Source: Sulfuricurvum sp. PD_MW2 (lineage in GTDB: Bacteria > Campylobacterota > Campylobacteria > Campylobacterales > Sulfurimonadaceae). Taken from it: 64,000 nucleotides of DNA. The notes under the pieces were generated by a model. That model was given only the letters and a program-made list of their open reading frames with translations. It made no database searches and had not been told where the DNA came from. Each line of letters begins with the position of its first letter. Positions within the stretch are counted from its first letter, which is position 1. A program made the translations under genes and the position numbers. Where the stretch lies: the NCBI RefSeq assembly GCF_002633015.1, contig NZ_NSIU01000001.1:186001-250000 (forward strand). The letters are read 5' to 3'. Below are positions 34,669 to 43,065 of the stretch, one piece after another.

Positions 34669-35061
34669 ATGAAAAAAATTATCTTAGCCCTCTTGCTCAT
34701 CAGCAGTTCACTTTTTGCCGAACTCGATTGGGCACCTTCGTATGAGCAAGGATTGGCAAAAGCCAAAAAAGAGCATAAAATCCTCATGGTCATGTTTTCA
34801 TCCAAAACATGCAAAATGTGTAACTACATGAAAAAAACCGTCTATGAAAATGACGATGTCTCCGAATACATCAAAACCTTTTTTATACCCATTGAAATCG
34901 ATATTTCAGAACATCCCGACAAATACGGATATCAGGTGTTTGGCACACCGACCTATTATTTTCTGGATGCAAACGGAAAGCAAATAGGGCGTATGATGGT
35001 AGGAGGGGCATCTCCAGAAGGATTCTTACAAAAACTCAAAGATGTGCAACAAGGAAAATAA
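34669..35061 (+). CDS. Periplasmic thioredoxin-like protein (CKMC)
   Basis: 130 residues: signal peptide (to about 17), thioredoxin fold, redox motif C-K-M-C in 'SSKTCKMCNYMKK', cis-Pro in 'GTPTYYFLD'. It is close in size and layout to the protein at 32310-32699. Ribosome site AAGGAG. Likely keeps sulfur carriers reduced in the periplasm, by context. Confidence 0.86.
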   Translation: MKKIILALLLISSSLFAELDWAPSYEQGLAKAKKEHKILMVMFSSKTCKMCNYMKKTVYENDDVSEYIKTFFIPIEIDISEHPDKYGYQVFGTPTYYFLDANGKQIGRMMVGGASPEGFLQKLKDVQQGK

Positions 35062-35064
35062 AGG

Positions 35065-36306
35065 ATGATTAAACATTCACTTTTAGTATCGATACTCCTT
35101 ACGACCGTCTGTTCAGGAGAGAGTTTGGAGAATATTTTCACCCAGGGACAAGTGAGCGGAAACCTCCGCGGATTTTGGTACGACGGGAATCGTGAACTTC
35201 GCATCGACCGAACCGCACTCACCGTTGGGGGAATTTTGAGCTATAAAACGGCTCCGTATGAGGGAGTTAGCGGTGGAGTTTCACTCTTTTCGAGCAACGG
35301 CATTACCTCCCTTACCCACATGAGCGAATCAGGACAGACCCATAACCTCAATCTTGATGGCAGTTCCATCAACACTCTGGGCGAAGCGTATCTGCAATAC
35401 AGCGCGCATGATACTTTGATCAAATACGGTCGTCAGAGGCTTGATCTCCCTCTGGCAAATGATTATTACAATCGGATGCTCCCCAACAGTTTCGAAGCAC
35501 TCAGTATCGAGAATCGTTCTCTCTCGAACATGATATTCAAAGGAGCCTACATTACGGGATGGAAATACAAAGGCTCCGATACTTTTGTCTCACCAACCTA
35601 TACGTACGGAGTAGATCGCGATATCGCCGTGCTCGGAGCGATCTTTTCCCCTATACCTGCATATAAAATCGAACTTTATGACACCTATGTGCGTGATGTG
35701 ATGAATGCTCCATATCTACAAATGATCCATAACGAGCTATGGAAATCTTCCGAGGGGACAACCGTCTCGGGAGCATTGCAATATTTGAATGAACGCAATA
35801 TCGGTAACAAAGTCGCAGGAAATATCGACACCTATCTACTGGGATTGCGCGGATCCGTGAGCAAAGGTGAATGGAGTCTGAGCGCTCTGTACACCCGGAT
35901 AGGAGATCAAAGTTTGCTCGGGAGCGGAGGACGATACGAAAAAATGGGATGGGGAGGATTTATCACCTACACCGATCTGCAAATCGACGGAGAGAGTGAA
36001 AATGCCCATGCACAAGCGTACGGAGGTGTACTCACCTATCGTCCGGCATCGACATTTGAGATCTCTGGCAAATACATGCACATCGATCAAAGCGATTCGG
36101 TGCAATCCGATCCACATTCTCTGACACTCAATCCGCGCCCAGATTCGGACGAATACAATATCGATGCCACCTATCAACCGACCAAAGCGTTTCGATTACG
36201 CACCCGTCTTGCCCTAATCGATTATGTAAGCGGAAGTACCACCCTTTACAAAAACAAAGCCTATGATGAGACAAACGTTCGGATTATCGCTGATTATCTC
36301 TTCTAA
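35065..36306 (+). CDS. OprD-like outer-membrane porin ending the sulfur-relay operon
   Basis: 413 residues, signal peptide (to about 18), alternating beta-strand pattern, C-terminal '...IIADYLF'. Shared motifs with the porin downstream of soxB: 'FT.G.V.G.LR', 'GEAYL.Y', 'KYGRQ.LDLP', 'NSFEALSIENRSL' and 'YITG'. It follows the thioredoxin-like gene by 3 bp, so it belongs to the same operon. Substrate unknown. Confidence 0.85.
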   Translation: MIKHSLLVSILLTTVCSGESLENIFTQGQVSGNLRGFWYDGNRELRIDRTALTVGGILSYKTAPYEGVSGGVSLFSSNGITSLTHMSESGQTHNLNLDGSSINTLGEAYLQYSAHDTLIKYGRQRLDLPLANDYYNRMLPNSFEALSIENRSLSNMIFKGAYITGWKYKGSDTFVSPTYTYGVDRDIAVLGAIFSPIPAYKIELYDTYVRDVMNAPYLQMIHNELWKSSEGTTVSGALQYLNERNIGNKVAGNIDTYLLGLRGSVSKGEWSLSALYTRIGDQSLLGSGGRYEKMGWGGFITYTDLQIDGESENAHAQAYGGVLTYRPASTFEISGKYMHIDQSDSVQSDPHSLTLNPRPDSDEYNIDATYQPTKAFRLRTRLALIDYVSGSTTLYKNKAYDETNVRIIADYLF

Positions 36307-36330
36307 ATTTCACATTTTGGTTTGTTCCTA

Positions 36331-36359
36331 TTGACAAAAAAGGATCAAACCGCTATAAT
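36331..36359 (+). promoter_or_regulatory. Consensus-perfect sigma-70 promoter of the tRNA-Lys/tRNA-Glu operon
   Basis: TTGACA (36331-36336), exactly 17 bp, TATAAT (36354-36359), followed by a G+C-containing discriminator (tcccgtcc), about 40 bp before tRNA-Lys. Full consensus at both boxes is rare in this phylum and fits a strong stable-RNA promoter. Confidence 0.88.
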
Positions 36360-36400
36360 TCCCGTCCATAAATTGTGCTGGAACAGTTTATTGCGTTTAT

Positions 36401-36476
36401 GTCTCGTTAGCTCAGCCGGTAGAGCATCTCACTTTTAATGAGGGGGTCGATGGTTCGAATCCATCACGGGACACCA
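36401..36476 (+). tRNA. tRNA-Lys (anticodon TTT)
   Basis: 76 nt including encoded CCA. Acceptor GTCTCGT pairs with ACGGGAC; anticodon stem TCTCA/TGAGG with loop CTTTTAA (anticodon TTT); T-arm GATGG-TTCGAAT-CCATC. All four arms form. Confidence 0.96.
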
Positions 36477-36494
36477 CTTATCAGCCACTTACGT

Positions 36495-36569
36495 GGCCCC
36501 ATCATCTAATGGTTAGGATTCCAGATTTTCATTCTGGCCATAGGGGTTCGAATCCCCTTGGGGTCACCA
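36495..36569 (+). tRNA. tRNA-Glu (anticodon TTC)
   Basis: 75 nt including CCA. Acceptor GGCCCCA pairs with TGGGGTC (one G-T); anticodon stem CCAGA/TCTGG with loop TTTTCAT (anticodon TTC); T-arm AGGGG-TTCGAAT-CCCCT. Lies 18 nt after tRNA-Lys and is presumably co-transcribed. Confidence 0.96.
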
Positions 36570-36617
36570 CTTTAAAATCCCTATTCGCCGTACTTTCAAG
36601 CACTTTAAGTTTTATAC

Positions 36618-36659
36618 ATTGACCACTTGGGTGTCCACTTTTTTCTGATATATTGACCA
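36618..36659. repeat. Short direct repeat downstream of tRNA-Glu
   Basis: ATTGACCA occurs at 36618-36625 and 36652-36659, inside longer similar stretches (ATACATTGACCA and ATATATTGACCA). The first is followed by 'cttgggtgtccactttttt'. Repeated TTGACCAC/TCCACTTTT-like words resemble the internal terminal repeats of IS21-type elements, but no transposase or second end is present. Possibly a relic next to a tRNA. Confidence 0.3.
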
Positions 36660-36701
36660 TCTATAACTTCTCTCCCCTTTTGTTTTAACACAAATAATTT
36701 T

Positions 36702-36717
36702 CTTGACTTAGATCAAG
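36702..36717. promoter_or_regulatory. FNR/CRP-type binding site upstream of nrfHA
   Basis: CTTGACTTAGATCAAG contains TTGAC-N4-ATCAA, one mismatch from the FNR consensus TTGAT-N4-ATCAA. Its centre (36709.5) is exactly 41.5 bp upstream of the start point predicted from the TACACT -10 at 36739-36744, the geometry of a class II activator site. This fits oxygen- or nitrogen-oxide-responsive control of nitrite reductase. Confidence 0.7.
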
Positions 36718-36735
36718 TGAATGAATATTCATTCA
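36718..36735. promoter_or_regulatory. 18-bp perfect palindrome in the nrf promoter
   Basis: TGAATGAATATTCATTCA is fully self-complementary and lies directly between the FNR-type box and the -10 element (TACACT, 36739-36744), i.e. in the promoter spacer. The TGAATGA...TCATTCA form resembles operators of TetR-family repressors. No TetR-type gene is in the window. Confidence 0.6.
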
Positions 36736-36810
36736 TGCTACACTCTTTGAAGCTTTGCTCTAACCCTCAATTGGGAAAGCAAGCCAATCCCATGCAAAGG
36801 AAATATCCGT

Positions 36811-37275
36811 TTGAGACAGTTGGGTACAGAACAAAAGGTTCTTTTGATTTTGGCGTCTCTTTTTGTTGTCGGATGGTTTATTGGATCAGGCAGTGTCACC
36901 TTCTATGAAGCGAAGGGGCTTTCATACATGAGCAATTCTCCGGAAGCGTGTATAAATTGTCATTCAATGAATCAAGTGTATGACAAATGGTCTCATGGCG
37001 GGCACCGTCATGTAGCCACCTGTAACGATTGCCATACACCCCATAATTTTATTGGGAAATGGACGACAAAAGCGATCAATGGTTTTAACCACAGCAAGGC
37101 CTTTACTTTGGACAAAGAGCTCCCTATAGTCTTTGAAGCTAAAGAATCGACCAAAAAGATAGCACAGGATAATTGTATCCGCTGTCATGATTCAATCGCA
37201 TCTCATCCTGCAGGACTTGATAATAAGCAAGAACCGTTACGGTGTTTGTCTTGTCATCCAAATCCTGCACATTAA
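36811..37275 (+). CDS. nrfH: NrfH, membrane tetrahaem quinol dehydrogenase of nitrite reductase
   Basis: Transfers electrons from menaquinol to NrfA. 154 residues: N-terminal membrane anchor (about 8-28) and four haem motifs, CINCH (47-51), CNDCH (71-75), CIRCH (122-126) and CLSCH (145-149). 'CHSM' after the first gives the family's methionine next to haem 1. The TTG start has AAAGGAA upstream; no suitable in-frame ATG is closer. Followed by nrfA after 18 bp. Confidence 0.94.
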   Translation: MRQLGTEQKVLLILASLFVVGWFIGSGSVTFYEAKGLSYMSNSPEACINCHSMNQVYDKWSHGGHRHVATCNDCHTPHNFIGKWTTKAINGFNHSKAFTLDKELPIVFEAKESTKKIAQDNCIRCHDSIASHPAGLDNKQEPLRCLSCHPNPAH

Positions 37276-37293
37276 CTTTTAGGAGGAAAATCT

Positions 37294-38877
37294 ATGGTGC
37301 CTAAAAAATGGCTTATTGCAACACTGTGCGCGGGTATACTCCTCTCTGCCGGTACATTTTTGTTGTATAAAGATATCAATATCAAACAAGCAGAAGGGGA
37401 AAAACCTCTTTTCATGGTGACAAAAATCGATGATAATAACGTCGATTTTGCTGCATGGGGACAAAATTTCCCAACGCAACTTGAAATGTATGAGCAAACC
37501 AAGGACATGAACCTAACGACCGATTTTGGCGGAAGTAATCCTTACAGCAAACTCAATCGCTATCCTCAGTTAACGCAAATGTGGGCCGGATATCCGTTTT
37601 CGGCTGATTTTAACGAAGAACGCGGACACTTTTACACTCAAATCGATCAGTTTGAAACCAAACGCAATAACAAAGAGTATCTCAATGCACATGGATTTCC
37701 TGCTTTCAAAGGACAGCCGGGTGCTTGTATGAACTGTCATAGCGGCTGGGCTCCAAAACTGATCAAAGAGATGGGATGGGAAAAATTCAATTCAACTCCG
37801 TATTGGGATATTGTCAAAAAACTTGAAAAAGATCATGGCGATTCAATACACGGTTCAAAAATGGGATCAACGTGTGCAGACTGTCACAATCCAAAAGATA
37901 TGTCGCTTCGTGTCACACGTCAAGCCTATATCAATGCAATGGTAACACGCGGATATGAAGCCGATTCAGAAAAAGGTATAAAGGCCAGCCGTCAAGAGAT
38001 GCGCTCTCACGTTTGCCAACAATGTCACGTTGAATACTATTTCCAAGGAGACAAAAAAGTCTTGACGTTCCCATGGACAGAGTGGAAAAAAGGTGAACCT
38101 CTCCGTATCGAGAATATCGAAGCGTATTACGAAAAGAACAAAAAAGATTTCCCTCAAGACTGGACTCATAAAGAGACAAAAGCACCTATGCTCAAAATGC
38201 AACATCCGGAAACCGAAATGTATTCCAGCAGTGTACATGCTCGCAGCGGTGTAGGTTGTGCCGATTGTCATATGGCCTATGAACGTGTCGGAAGCCAAAA
38301 AGTATCTAATCACAAAATCGCATCACCGATGAACAATCTGAATAATGCATGCCGCAGTTGTCACTCAGGTCAAACCGAAGAACAGCTAAAAGAAAAAGTA
38401 CGCTATATTCAGACAACAACAGCAAACGGACTTCGAAATGCAGAAAATGGCATTGTTGCATTGATCACGGACATCAAAGCAGCTCGAGCATTACTCGAAA
38501 AACAACCTAAATTTGCAAGCATTTCAGATCCTGATGAAAAAACAAAAGAGATCAATAAAGTTCTCTCAAAAGCACTTGACGCACATCGCAAAGCAAGCAT
38601 GCGCTGGGATTTTGTTTTCAGTGAAAACTCAACCGGATTCCACAGTCCTCAAGAGGCGCAGCGTGTAGTTGGGCAAGCATCAGAACTTGCTCGTATCGGA
38701 CAAATCGAAGTACAAAATGCACTCAAGCCTTTTGGATTAACGATTACACCGACTATCAAAGCAACCATGCCACCGGCACCGCAACCGACCGATCTTAAAA
38801 ACATTGTCGGCAATGTAGCTCCGAAAAGTGTTGTAAATATTGACAAGACATACGATTTCTCAAATCCGTCAAAATAA
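37294..38877 (+). CDS. nrfA: NrfA, pentahaem ammonia-forming cytochrome c nitrite reductase
   Basis: Periplasmic reduction of nitrite to ammonium with six electrons. 527 residues: a signal anchor (about 5-24), then haem motifs CMNCH (145-149), CADCH (194-198), CQQCH (241-245), CADCH (322-326) and CRSCH (353-357). The first, catalytic, haem is bound by CxxCH instead of the CxxCK of E. coli, as I recall for Campylobacter NrfA. Active-site residues are offered by 'CHVEYYF' (Tyr) and 'KMQHPE' (His304). It ends at a strong terminator. Confidence 0.96.
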   Translation: MVPKKWLIATLCAGILLSAGTFLLYKDINIKQAEGEKPLFMVTKIDDNNVDFAAWGQNFPTQLEMYEQTKDMNLTTDFGGSNPYSKLNRYPQLTQMWAGYPFSADFNEERGHFYTQIDQFETKRNNKEYLNAHGFPAFKGQPGACMNCHSGWAPKLIKEMGWEKFNSTPYWDIVKKLEKDHGDSIHGSKMGSTCADCHNPKDMSLRVTRQAYINAMVTRGYEADSEKGIKASRQEMRSHVCQQCHVEYYFQGDKKVLTFPWTEWKKGEPLRIENIEAYYEKNKKDFPQDWTHKETKAPMLKMQHPETEMYSSSVHARSGVGCADCHMAYERVGSQKVSNHKIASPMNNLNNACRSCHSGQTEEQLKEKVRYIQTTTANGLRNAENGIVALITDIKAARALLEKQPKFASISDPDEKTKEINKVLSKALDAHRKASMRWDFVFSENSTGFHSPQEAQRVVGQASELARIGQIEVQNALKPFGLTITPTIKATMPPAPQPTDLKNIVGNVAPKSVVNIDKTYDFSNPSK

Positions 38878-38881
38878 CAGT

Positions 38882-38905
38882 CTTCTCCTCCTTTTGGAGG
38901 AGAAG
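38882..38905. terminator. Strong intrinsic terminator after nrfA
   Basis: CTTCTCCTCC-TTTT-GGAGGAGAAG: a perfect 10-bp stem with a 4-nt loop, followed by TTTACCTCTTTT. It lies between nrfA and the convergent response-regulator gene and may stop both. Confidence 0.88.
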
Positions 38906-38940
38906 TTTACCTCTTTTCAATCACTTAAATACACATCATC

Positions 38941-39609
38941 CTAGCATGAAGCTTTATCTAGCCATACATAACCTTGTCCTCGATAAGTATGAATAAAATC
39001 TTCTTTGAGTTTTTTGCGCAGACGGGATATGTGAGAGCGTATTGTCGCTGATTCTCCAAAGGGCATATTCCACAATGCTAATGATATTTGCTCTTCCGTA
39101 ATCACTTTATTTTTATTGAGCATAAAGAGTGCGAGAAGCGCTTTCTCATTTTTGGTCAGAGGCTGTTCTTCTTTATTGTAATAGAGTTTGAATGTATGGG
39201 TATCAAAAGTATAGTGTTGACTCAAATGAATCAGAGAGCTTTTGATCGGAAAGATATGTTTGTTGTGTTGACGTATTTTGAGTTCGAGTTCTTTGAATTC
39301 AAACGGTTTTTTAAGATAATCGGTGCATCCCAGTTCCAGACCTTTTTCAATTACATTCAAATTATGATGTGCGCTCAAAAGGATGATCGGAGTATGGGGG
39401 AATATTTTCACAATCCCCTTGATACAATTGGCAGAGATGGCATTGGATGCATCCAGATCGAGTAAAAACATATCGTAGGGGCCTGAACGGATCATTTCGA
39501 CGAAATCGGCTTTACCGTCAAAGTGATTTACACTGTGTCCGAGTGTTGTAAGAAAACTATTGATTGAGAGAGCAAGGCTATGGGTATTTTCTAAAAGCAA
39601 TATTTTCAT
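38941..39609 (-). CDS. OmpR-family response regulator downstream of a chemoreceptor
   Basis: 222 residues: receiver domain with Asp51 (MFLLDLD), 'LLSAHH' and Lys in 'YLKKPFEF', then a winged-helix domain ending 'YRGQGYVWLD'. The usual acidic pair near residue 8 is Glu7-Asn8 (LLLENTH), so one Mg-binding acid is missing and phosphorylation may be altered. AAAGGAG precedes the ATG. No cognate kinase is adjacent; the gene upstream on the same strand is a chemoreceptor 121 bp away. Confidence 0.88.
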   Translation of the reverse strand: MKILLLENTHSLALSINSFLTTLGHSVNHFDGKADFVEMIRSGPYDMFLLDLDASNAISANCIKGIVKIFPHTPIILLSAHHNLNVIEKGLELGCTDYLKKPFEFKELELKIRQHNKHIFPIKSSLIHLSQHYTFDTHTFKLYYNKEEQPLTKNEKALLALFMLNKNKVITEEQISLALWNMPFGESATIRSHISRLRKKLKEDFIHTYRGQGYVWLDKASC

Positions 39610-39691
39610 GAGACTCCTTTTGACAATACGTATATCAGCGATAATTCATACGTAAATCTATCTTTATAGACTCATGTATGAATTGGTAGGT

Positions 39692-39716
39692 GAGCTACTC
39701 AATAGATGAGTAGCTC
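39692..39716. terminator. Stem-loop after the chemoreceptor gene
   Basis: GAGCTACTCA-ataga-TGAGTAGCTC, a perfect 10-bp stem with a 5-nt loop, 15 bp past the chemoreceptor stop. No T-run follows on the minus strand, so it may attenuate rather than fully end transcription into the response-regulator gene. Confidence 0.55.
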
Positions 39717-39730
39717 TGAGTGGAAAGTCC

Positions 39731-41788
39731 TTAGAAGCTTTCCCAGATGTCATCTTCGCTTTTAGCGGTTGGGACGAAAGTTGCAGGTTTGGCAGCCGGA
39801 GCTGCTTTGTGTGCAGAACGGGCTGCCGGTTTATGCGCAGGTCGTGCAGTATTGTGATGCATTCCAGAGGCTTGAATATCCGATTTACCGACAAAGTTTT
39901 TGCTGGATGCATCAGTAACCATTGCTTGTGCTTTATCGATAGTGCTGTTTGCGATATTATCCGCTTCAGCAGCAATCTTTGCATTCTCTTGGGTCATTTG
40001 ATCGAGTTGGGTAACAGCAGTATTGATTTGACTGATACCTTGCATCTGTTCACGGGATGCATTGCTTACATCTTGAACCAACATGGTTGTTTGTTCGATC
40101 TTACCGGCAATTACTTCAAATCCGCGTGTAAGCTCGGTTGCGATTGACATACCCTCGCTTGATTTGCTTGCCGCTTGTTCTGCAAGAGCTTTGATCTCTT
40201 TGGCTGCATCGGCGGAACGGTTAGCCAGGTTACGTACCTCTTGGGCAACCACCGCGAATCCTTTTCCTGCTTCTCCTGCAGTTGCCGCTTCAACAGCTGC
40301 GTTGAGTGAGAGGATGTTGGTTTGGAATGCAATGTTCTCAATAATCGCAACCGCACTGTTGATAGAGTTGGTCGCCTCTTGGATCTCTGTCATAGCGGTT
40401 GCAGTTCTGTGTGCCAGTTCTGCACCTTCTTTGGCACTGGCATCGGTTTGTGCTGCCATAGATGCCATATCGTTTGCTTTTTGAGCATTCTGTTGAACGT
40501 TGCTGGTCATCTCTTCCATAGCTGCTGCTGTCTCTTCAAGACTTGCCGCTTGTTCGTTACTTGCAGTGGAGAGTGCTTCTACCGCTTGTTTGAGACTGCC
40601 TGCATCTCCTTGGAGTTCCATACCGTTTCGAAGAGATGCACCCAACATGGTAGAGATCTCGTTTCCTAGGTTATTGACTCCATCAATCAAGCTTGCCACT
40701 TCACCTTGCAGTGATGCTTTATCGGCACGTGGATTGAAGTCATTGTTTGCATAGACTTTGAGAACGCTCAATACTTTTTCGACATTGCCGTTTAGACCTG
40801 TAAGCATCTCATTAAGAACACTTCGAAGTTCTGCCAATTGAGGATTGTTTGGAACGACATTGATTTGCTCGTTCAAGTGACCCGCTTTGACTCTGTTGGC
40901 TACTTGTACCGCATTGGCTACTGCATTCGCATCCGCTACAAGCCCTTTTTCGATACTGGTAATGTTCTCATTGATCACTTTTGCCATTTGCCCGAACTCA
41001 TCTTCTGATTTTAGATCGATCAGCTCTGCTTTGGTGCTCTCTCGATTCAGGAAGCGGAAGAATGCGTTGAGTCCTGATTGAATCGAATTAAGTGATGCTG
41101 TAACAGAACGAGTGATAAGTGTTGAGAAAAGAATACTGATCGCAATGGCAATAACAGCGATAGATAACATCAAACTTTTTGAGAATGAAATAGTTACTTT
41201 TCCTTCATCATTTGCAACTTTTGCAACTTCAATATTTAGATCAATGATTTTTCCTAAAGTTGATTCTGCCGCTGCAAAAGTTTTCCTTTGTGCTTCATAG
41301 GCAGCATAGTATTGAGCAAATAGCGCTTTTTGAACTTCTGGGTTTGTATTATCTGCCAGTTTTTGAGTTAGTTTAGTTAAACCTTGTGCATCTTGTTTCC
41401 ATGCTGCCCACTCTTTTTCAAATTGTTTCCACAATTCAGCTTCTTCCGGTGTTTGTGGCAGTGGTGCATAAATATTCCATCCATTTTCAATGCGCGACCA
41501 AATTTCAGCATCTTTTTTTACAATCTCAGCAAATTGTTTATTTGCATTGTAATTTAGCTCATAGATAGGTGTTTCGAGACTATTTGCTTTGATAGCAGTT
41601 TGTCCTTCATTGATGATTTCCAGTCCGAGTACAGATGGAAGACGTGTTTCACTGACTTCAATAAGTGCATCTCCACACGCATTAATACCATAATTACCTG
41701 ATAAACTAACAGCGAGTAAACTTGCTAGCGTAATAATTGTCAAAAGCATGAGCTTTGTTTTGACAGCCATGTTGTTTAAGAAATTCAT
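39731..41788 (-). CDS. Methyl-accepting chemotaxis protein
   Basis: 685 residues: transmembrane helices near 9-30 and 205-225 around a helical, probably four-helix-bundle (4HB-type), periplasmic domain; HAMP-like region; a long cytoplasmic coiled coil with the conserved hairpin '[21 protein letters not shown]'; a flexible Ala/Pro/His/Lys tail; and a C-terminal 'DIWESF' resembling the xWxxF tether for CheR/CheB. Ligand unknown. Upstream lies a (CT)17 tract that could vary its expression. Confidence 0.95.
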   Translation of the reverse strand: MNFLNNMAVKTKLMLLTIITLASLLAVSLSGNYGINACGDALIEVSETRLPSVLGLEIINEGQTAIKANSLETPIYELNYNANKQFAEIVKKDAEIWSRIENGWNIYAPLPQTPEEAELWKQFEKEWAAWKQDAQGLTKLTQKLADNTNPEVQKALFAQYYAAYEAQRKTFAAAESTLGKIIDLNIEVAKVANDEGKVTISFSKSLMLSIAVIAIAISILFSTLITRSVTASLNSIQSGLNAFFRFLNRESTKAELIDLKSEDEFGQMAKVINENITSIEKGLVADANAVANAVQVANRVKAGHLNEQINVVPNNPQLAELRSVLNEMLTGLNGNVEKVLSVLKVYANNDFNPRADKASLQGEVASLIDGVNNLGNEISTMLGASLRNGMELQGDAGSLKQAVEALSTASNEQAASLEETAAAMEEMTSNVQQNAQKANDMASMAAQTDASAKEGAELAHRTATAMTEIQEATNSINSAVAIIENIAFQTNILSLNAAVEAATAGEAGKGFAVVAQEVRNLANRSADAAKEIKALAEQAASKSSEGMSIATELTRGFEVIAGKIEQTTMLVQDVSNASREQMQGISQINTAVTQLDQMTQENAKIAAEADNIANSTIDKAQAMVTDASSKNFVGKSDIQASGMHHNTARPAHKPAARSAHKAAPAAKPATFVPTAKSEDDIWESF

Positions 41789-42251
<463 letters not shown>

Positions 42252-42339
42252 TGGCGGACAGCTAGGGATTCGAACCCTAGATAGGTTGCCCTATACACGC
42301 GTTCCAGGCGTGCGCCTTCGACCACTCGGCCAGCTGTCC
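42252..42339 (-). tRNA. tRNA-Ser (anticodon GGA)
   Basis: 88 nt including CCA on the minus strand. Acceptor GGACAGC pairs with GCTGTCC; anticodon stem-loop ACGCC-TGGAACG-CGT-type with GGA; a long variable arm (TATAGGGCAACCTAT) typical of serine tRNAs; T-arm TAGGG-TTCGAAT-CCCTA. Confidence 0.95.
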
Positions 42340-42388
42340 ATTGATTGGAAGAGTGAAATTGTACCAAAGATACCTTAAGGGTGGGTAT

Positions 42389-42823
42389 TTAGAAACCATA
42401 CCGATCTTTAGGTGGAATTTTACGTGCTTTTTCTTGGTTCCATCGGGTGTTGATATGTTTGATCCATGCCAAAAAGATACCTACCAAAATTGTTACCGCA
42501 CATACTTCATATCCGATTGCCCAAATAACTGCGAATGAGGTTAGGTTAAACGCTAAAAAGTATTCATAACTTGCCCGGGCTACAAATAGGTAGAGAAAAC
42601 TCAAACCTGCAATATAAGGGATGATAAGGATATATAAGCTGATTGCGATCCCTTCATATCCATTGGGTACCATCAGAAAATTACGATAGTCCAGAGATTG
42701 ATTAAAAAAATCTTCCTCTCTGTAGCGCCGTGTTTTTAGATTCTCATTTTGATAGGCTTTTGCACTGTTTCGAGCTGTATCACTAATGAGCGAGGAGACC
42801 TTTTTTTCAATTTTATTATCCAT
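42389..42823 (-). CDS. Hypothetical two-to-three-pass membrane protein
   Basis: 144 residues: a charged N-terminal 55 residues ('KTRRYREEDFFNQSLDYRNFL'), hydrophobic segments near 57-82 and 88-122, and a basic C-terminus ('RWNQEKARKIPPKDRYGF'). I do not recognise the family. It is flanked by tRNA-Ser downstream and a divergent dgt gene upstream. AGGTCC-type ribosome site is weak. Confidence 0.7.
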   Translation of the reverse strand: MDNKIEKKVSSLISDTARNSAKAYQNENLKTRRYREEDFFNQSLDYRNFLMVPNGYEGIAISLYILIIPYIAGLSFLYLFVARASYEYFLAFNLTSFAVIWAIGYEVCAVTILVGIFLAWIKHINTRWNQEKARKIPPKDRYGF

Positions 42824-42912
42824 GCTTAGGACCTCTTTTCTATGATGATATATTATATCTTGTTTTTTGTTGATATAGAGAAGTATTTGGAAGATAGTTA
42901 AACATTATAGTA

Positions 42913-42957
42913 ACCGAATCTCGAAGGAGATGGATTCGGTCAAACTATCGAAGGAGA
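42913..42957. repeat. Inverted and direct repeats upstream of dgt
   Basis: ACCGAATC (42913-42920) pairs with GATTCGGT (42933-42940) around a core that itself contains ATCTC-gaag-GAGAT. The decamer TCGAAGGAGA occurs at 42921-42930 and again at 42948-42957, 27 bp apart. An exact TTGACA follows at 42963-42968. Could be an operator or a leader structure; no matching regulator was recognised. Confidence 0.5.
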
Positions 42958-43030
42958 ATCGAGTTGACATTGTAAAAAAGAAGTGTTAATTTTGTGTAAA
43001 AAAATATTTTATTTGAATATGCTTTCCCTT

Positions 43031-43038
43031 GCTATAAT
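43031..43038 (+). promoter_or_regulatory. Extended -10 promoter element of dgt
   Basis: TTGCTATAAT (TATAAT at 43033-43038 with an upstream TG) lies 28 bp before the GTG start codon. No close -35 match is seen at 17 bp, consistent with an extended -10 promoter. Confidence 0.6.
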
Positions 43039-43065
43039 GCCATAACACTAACAAAAAGGGTTTTT

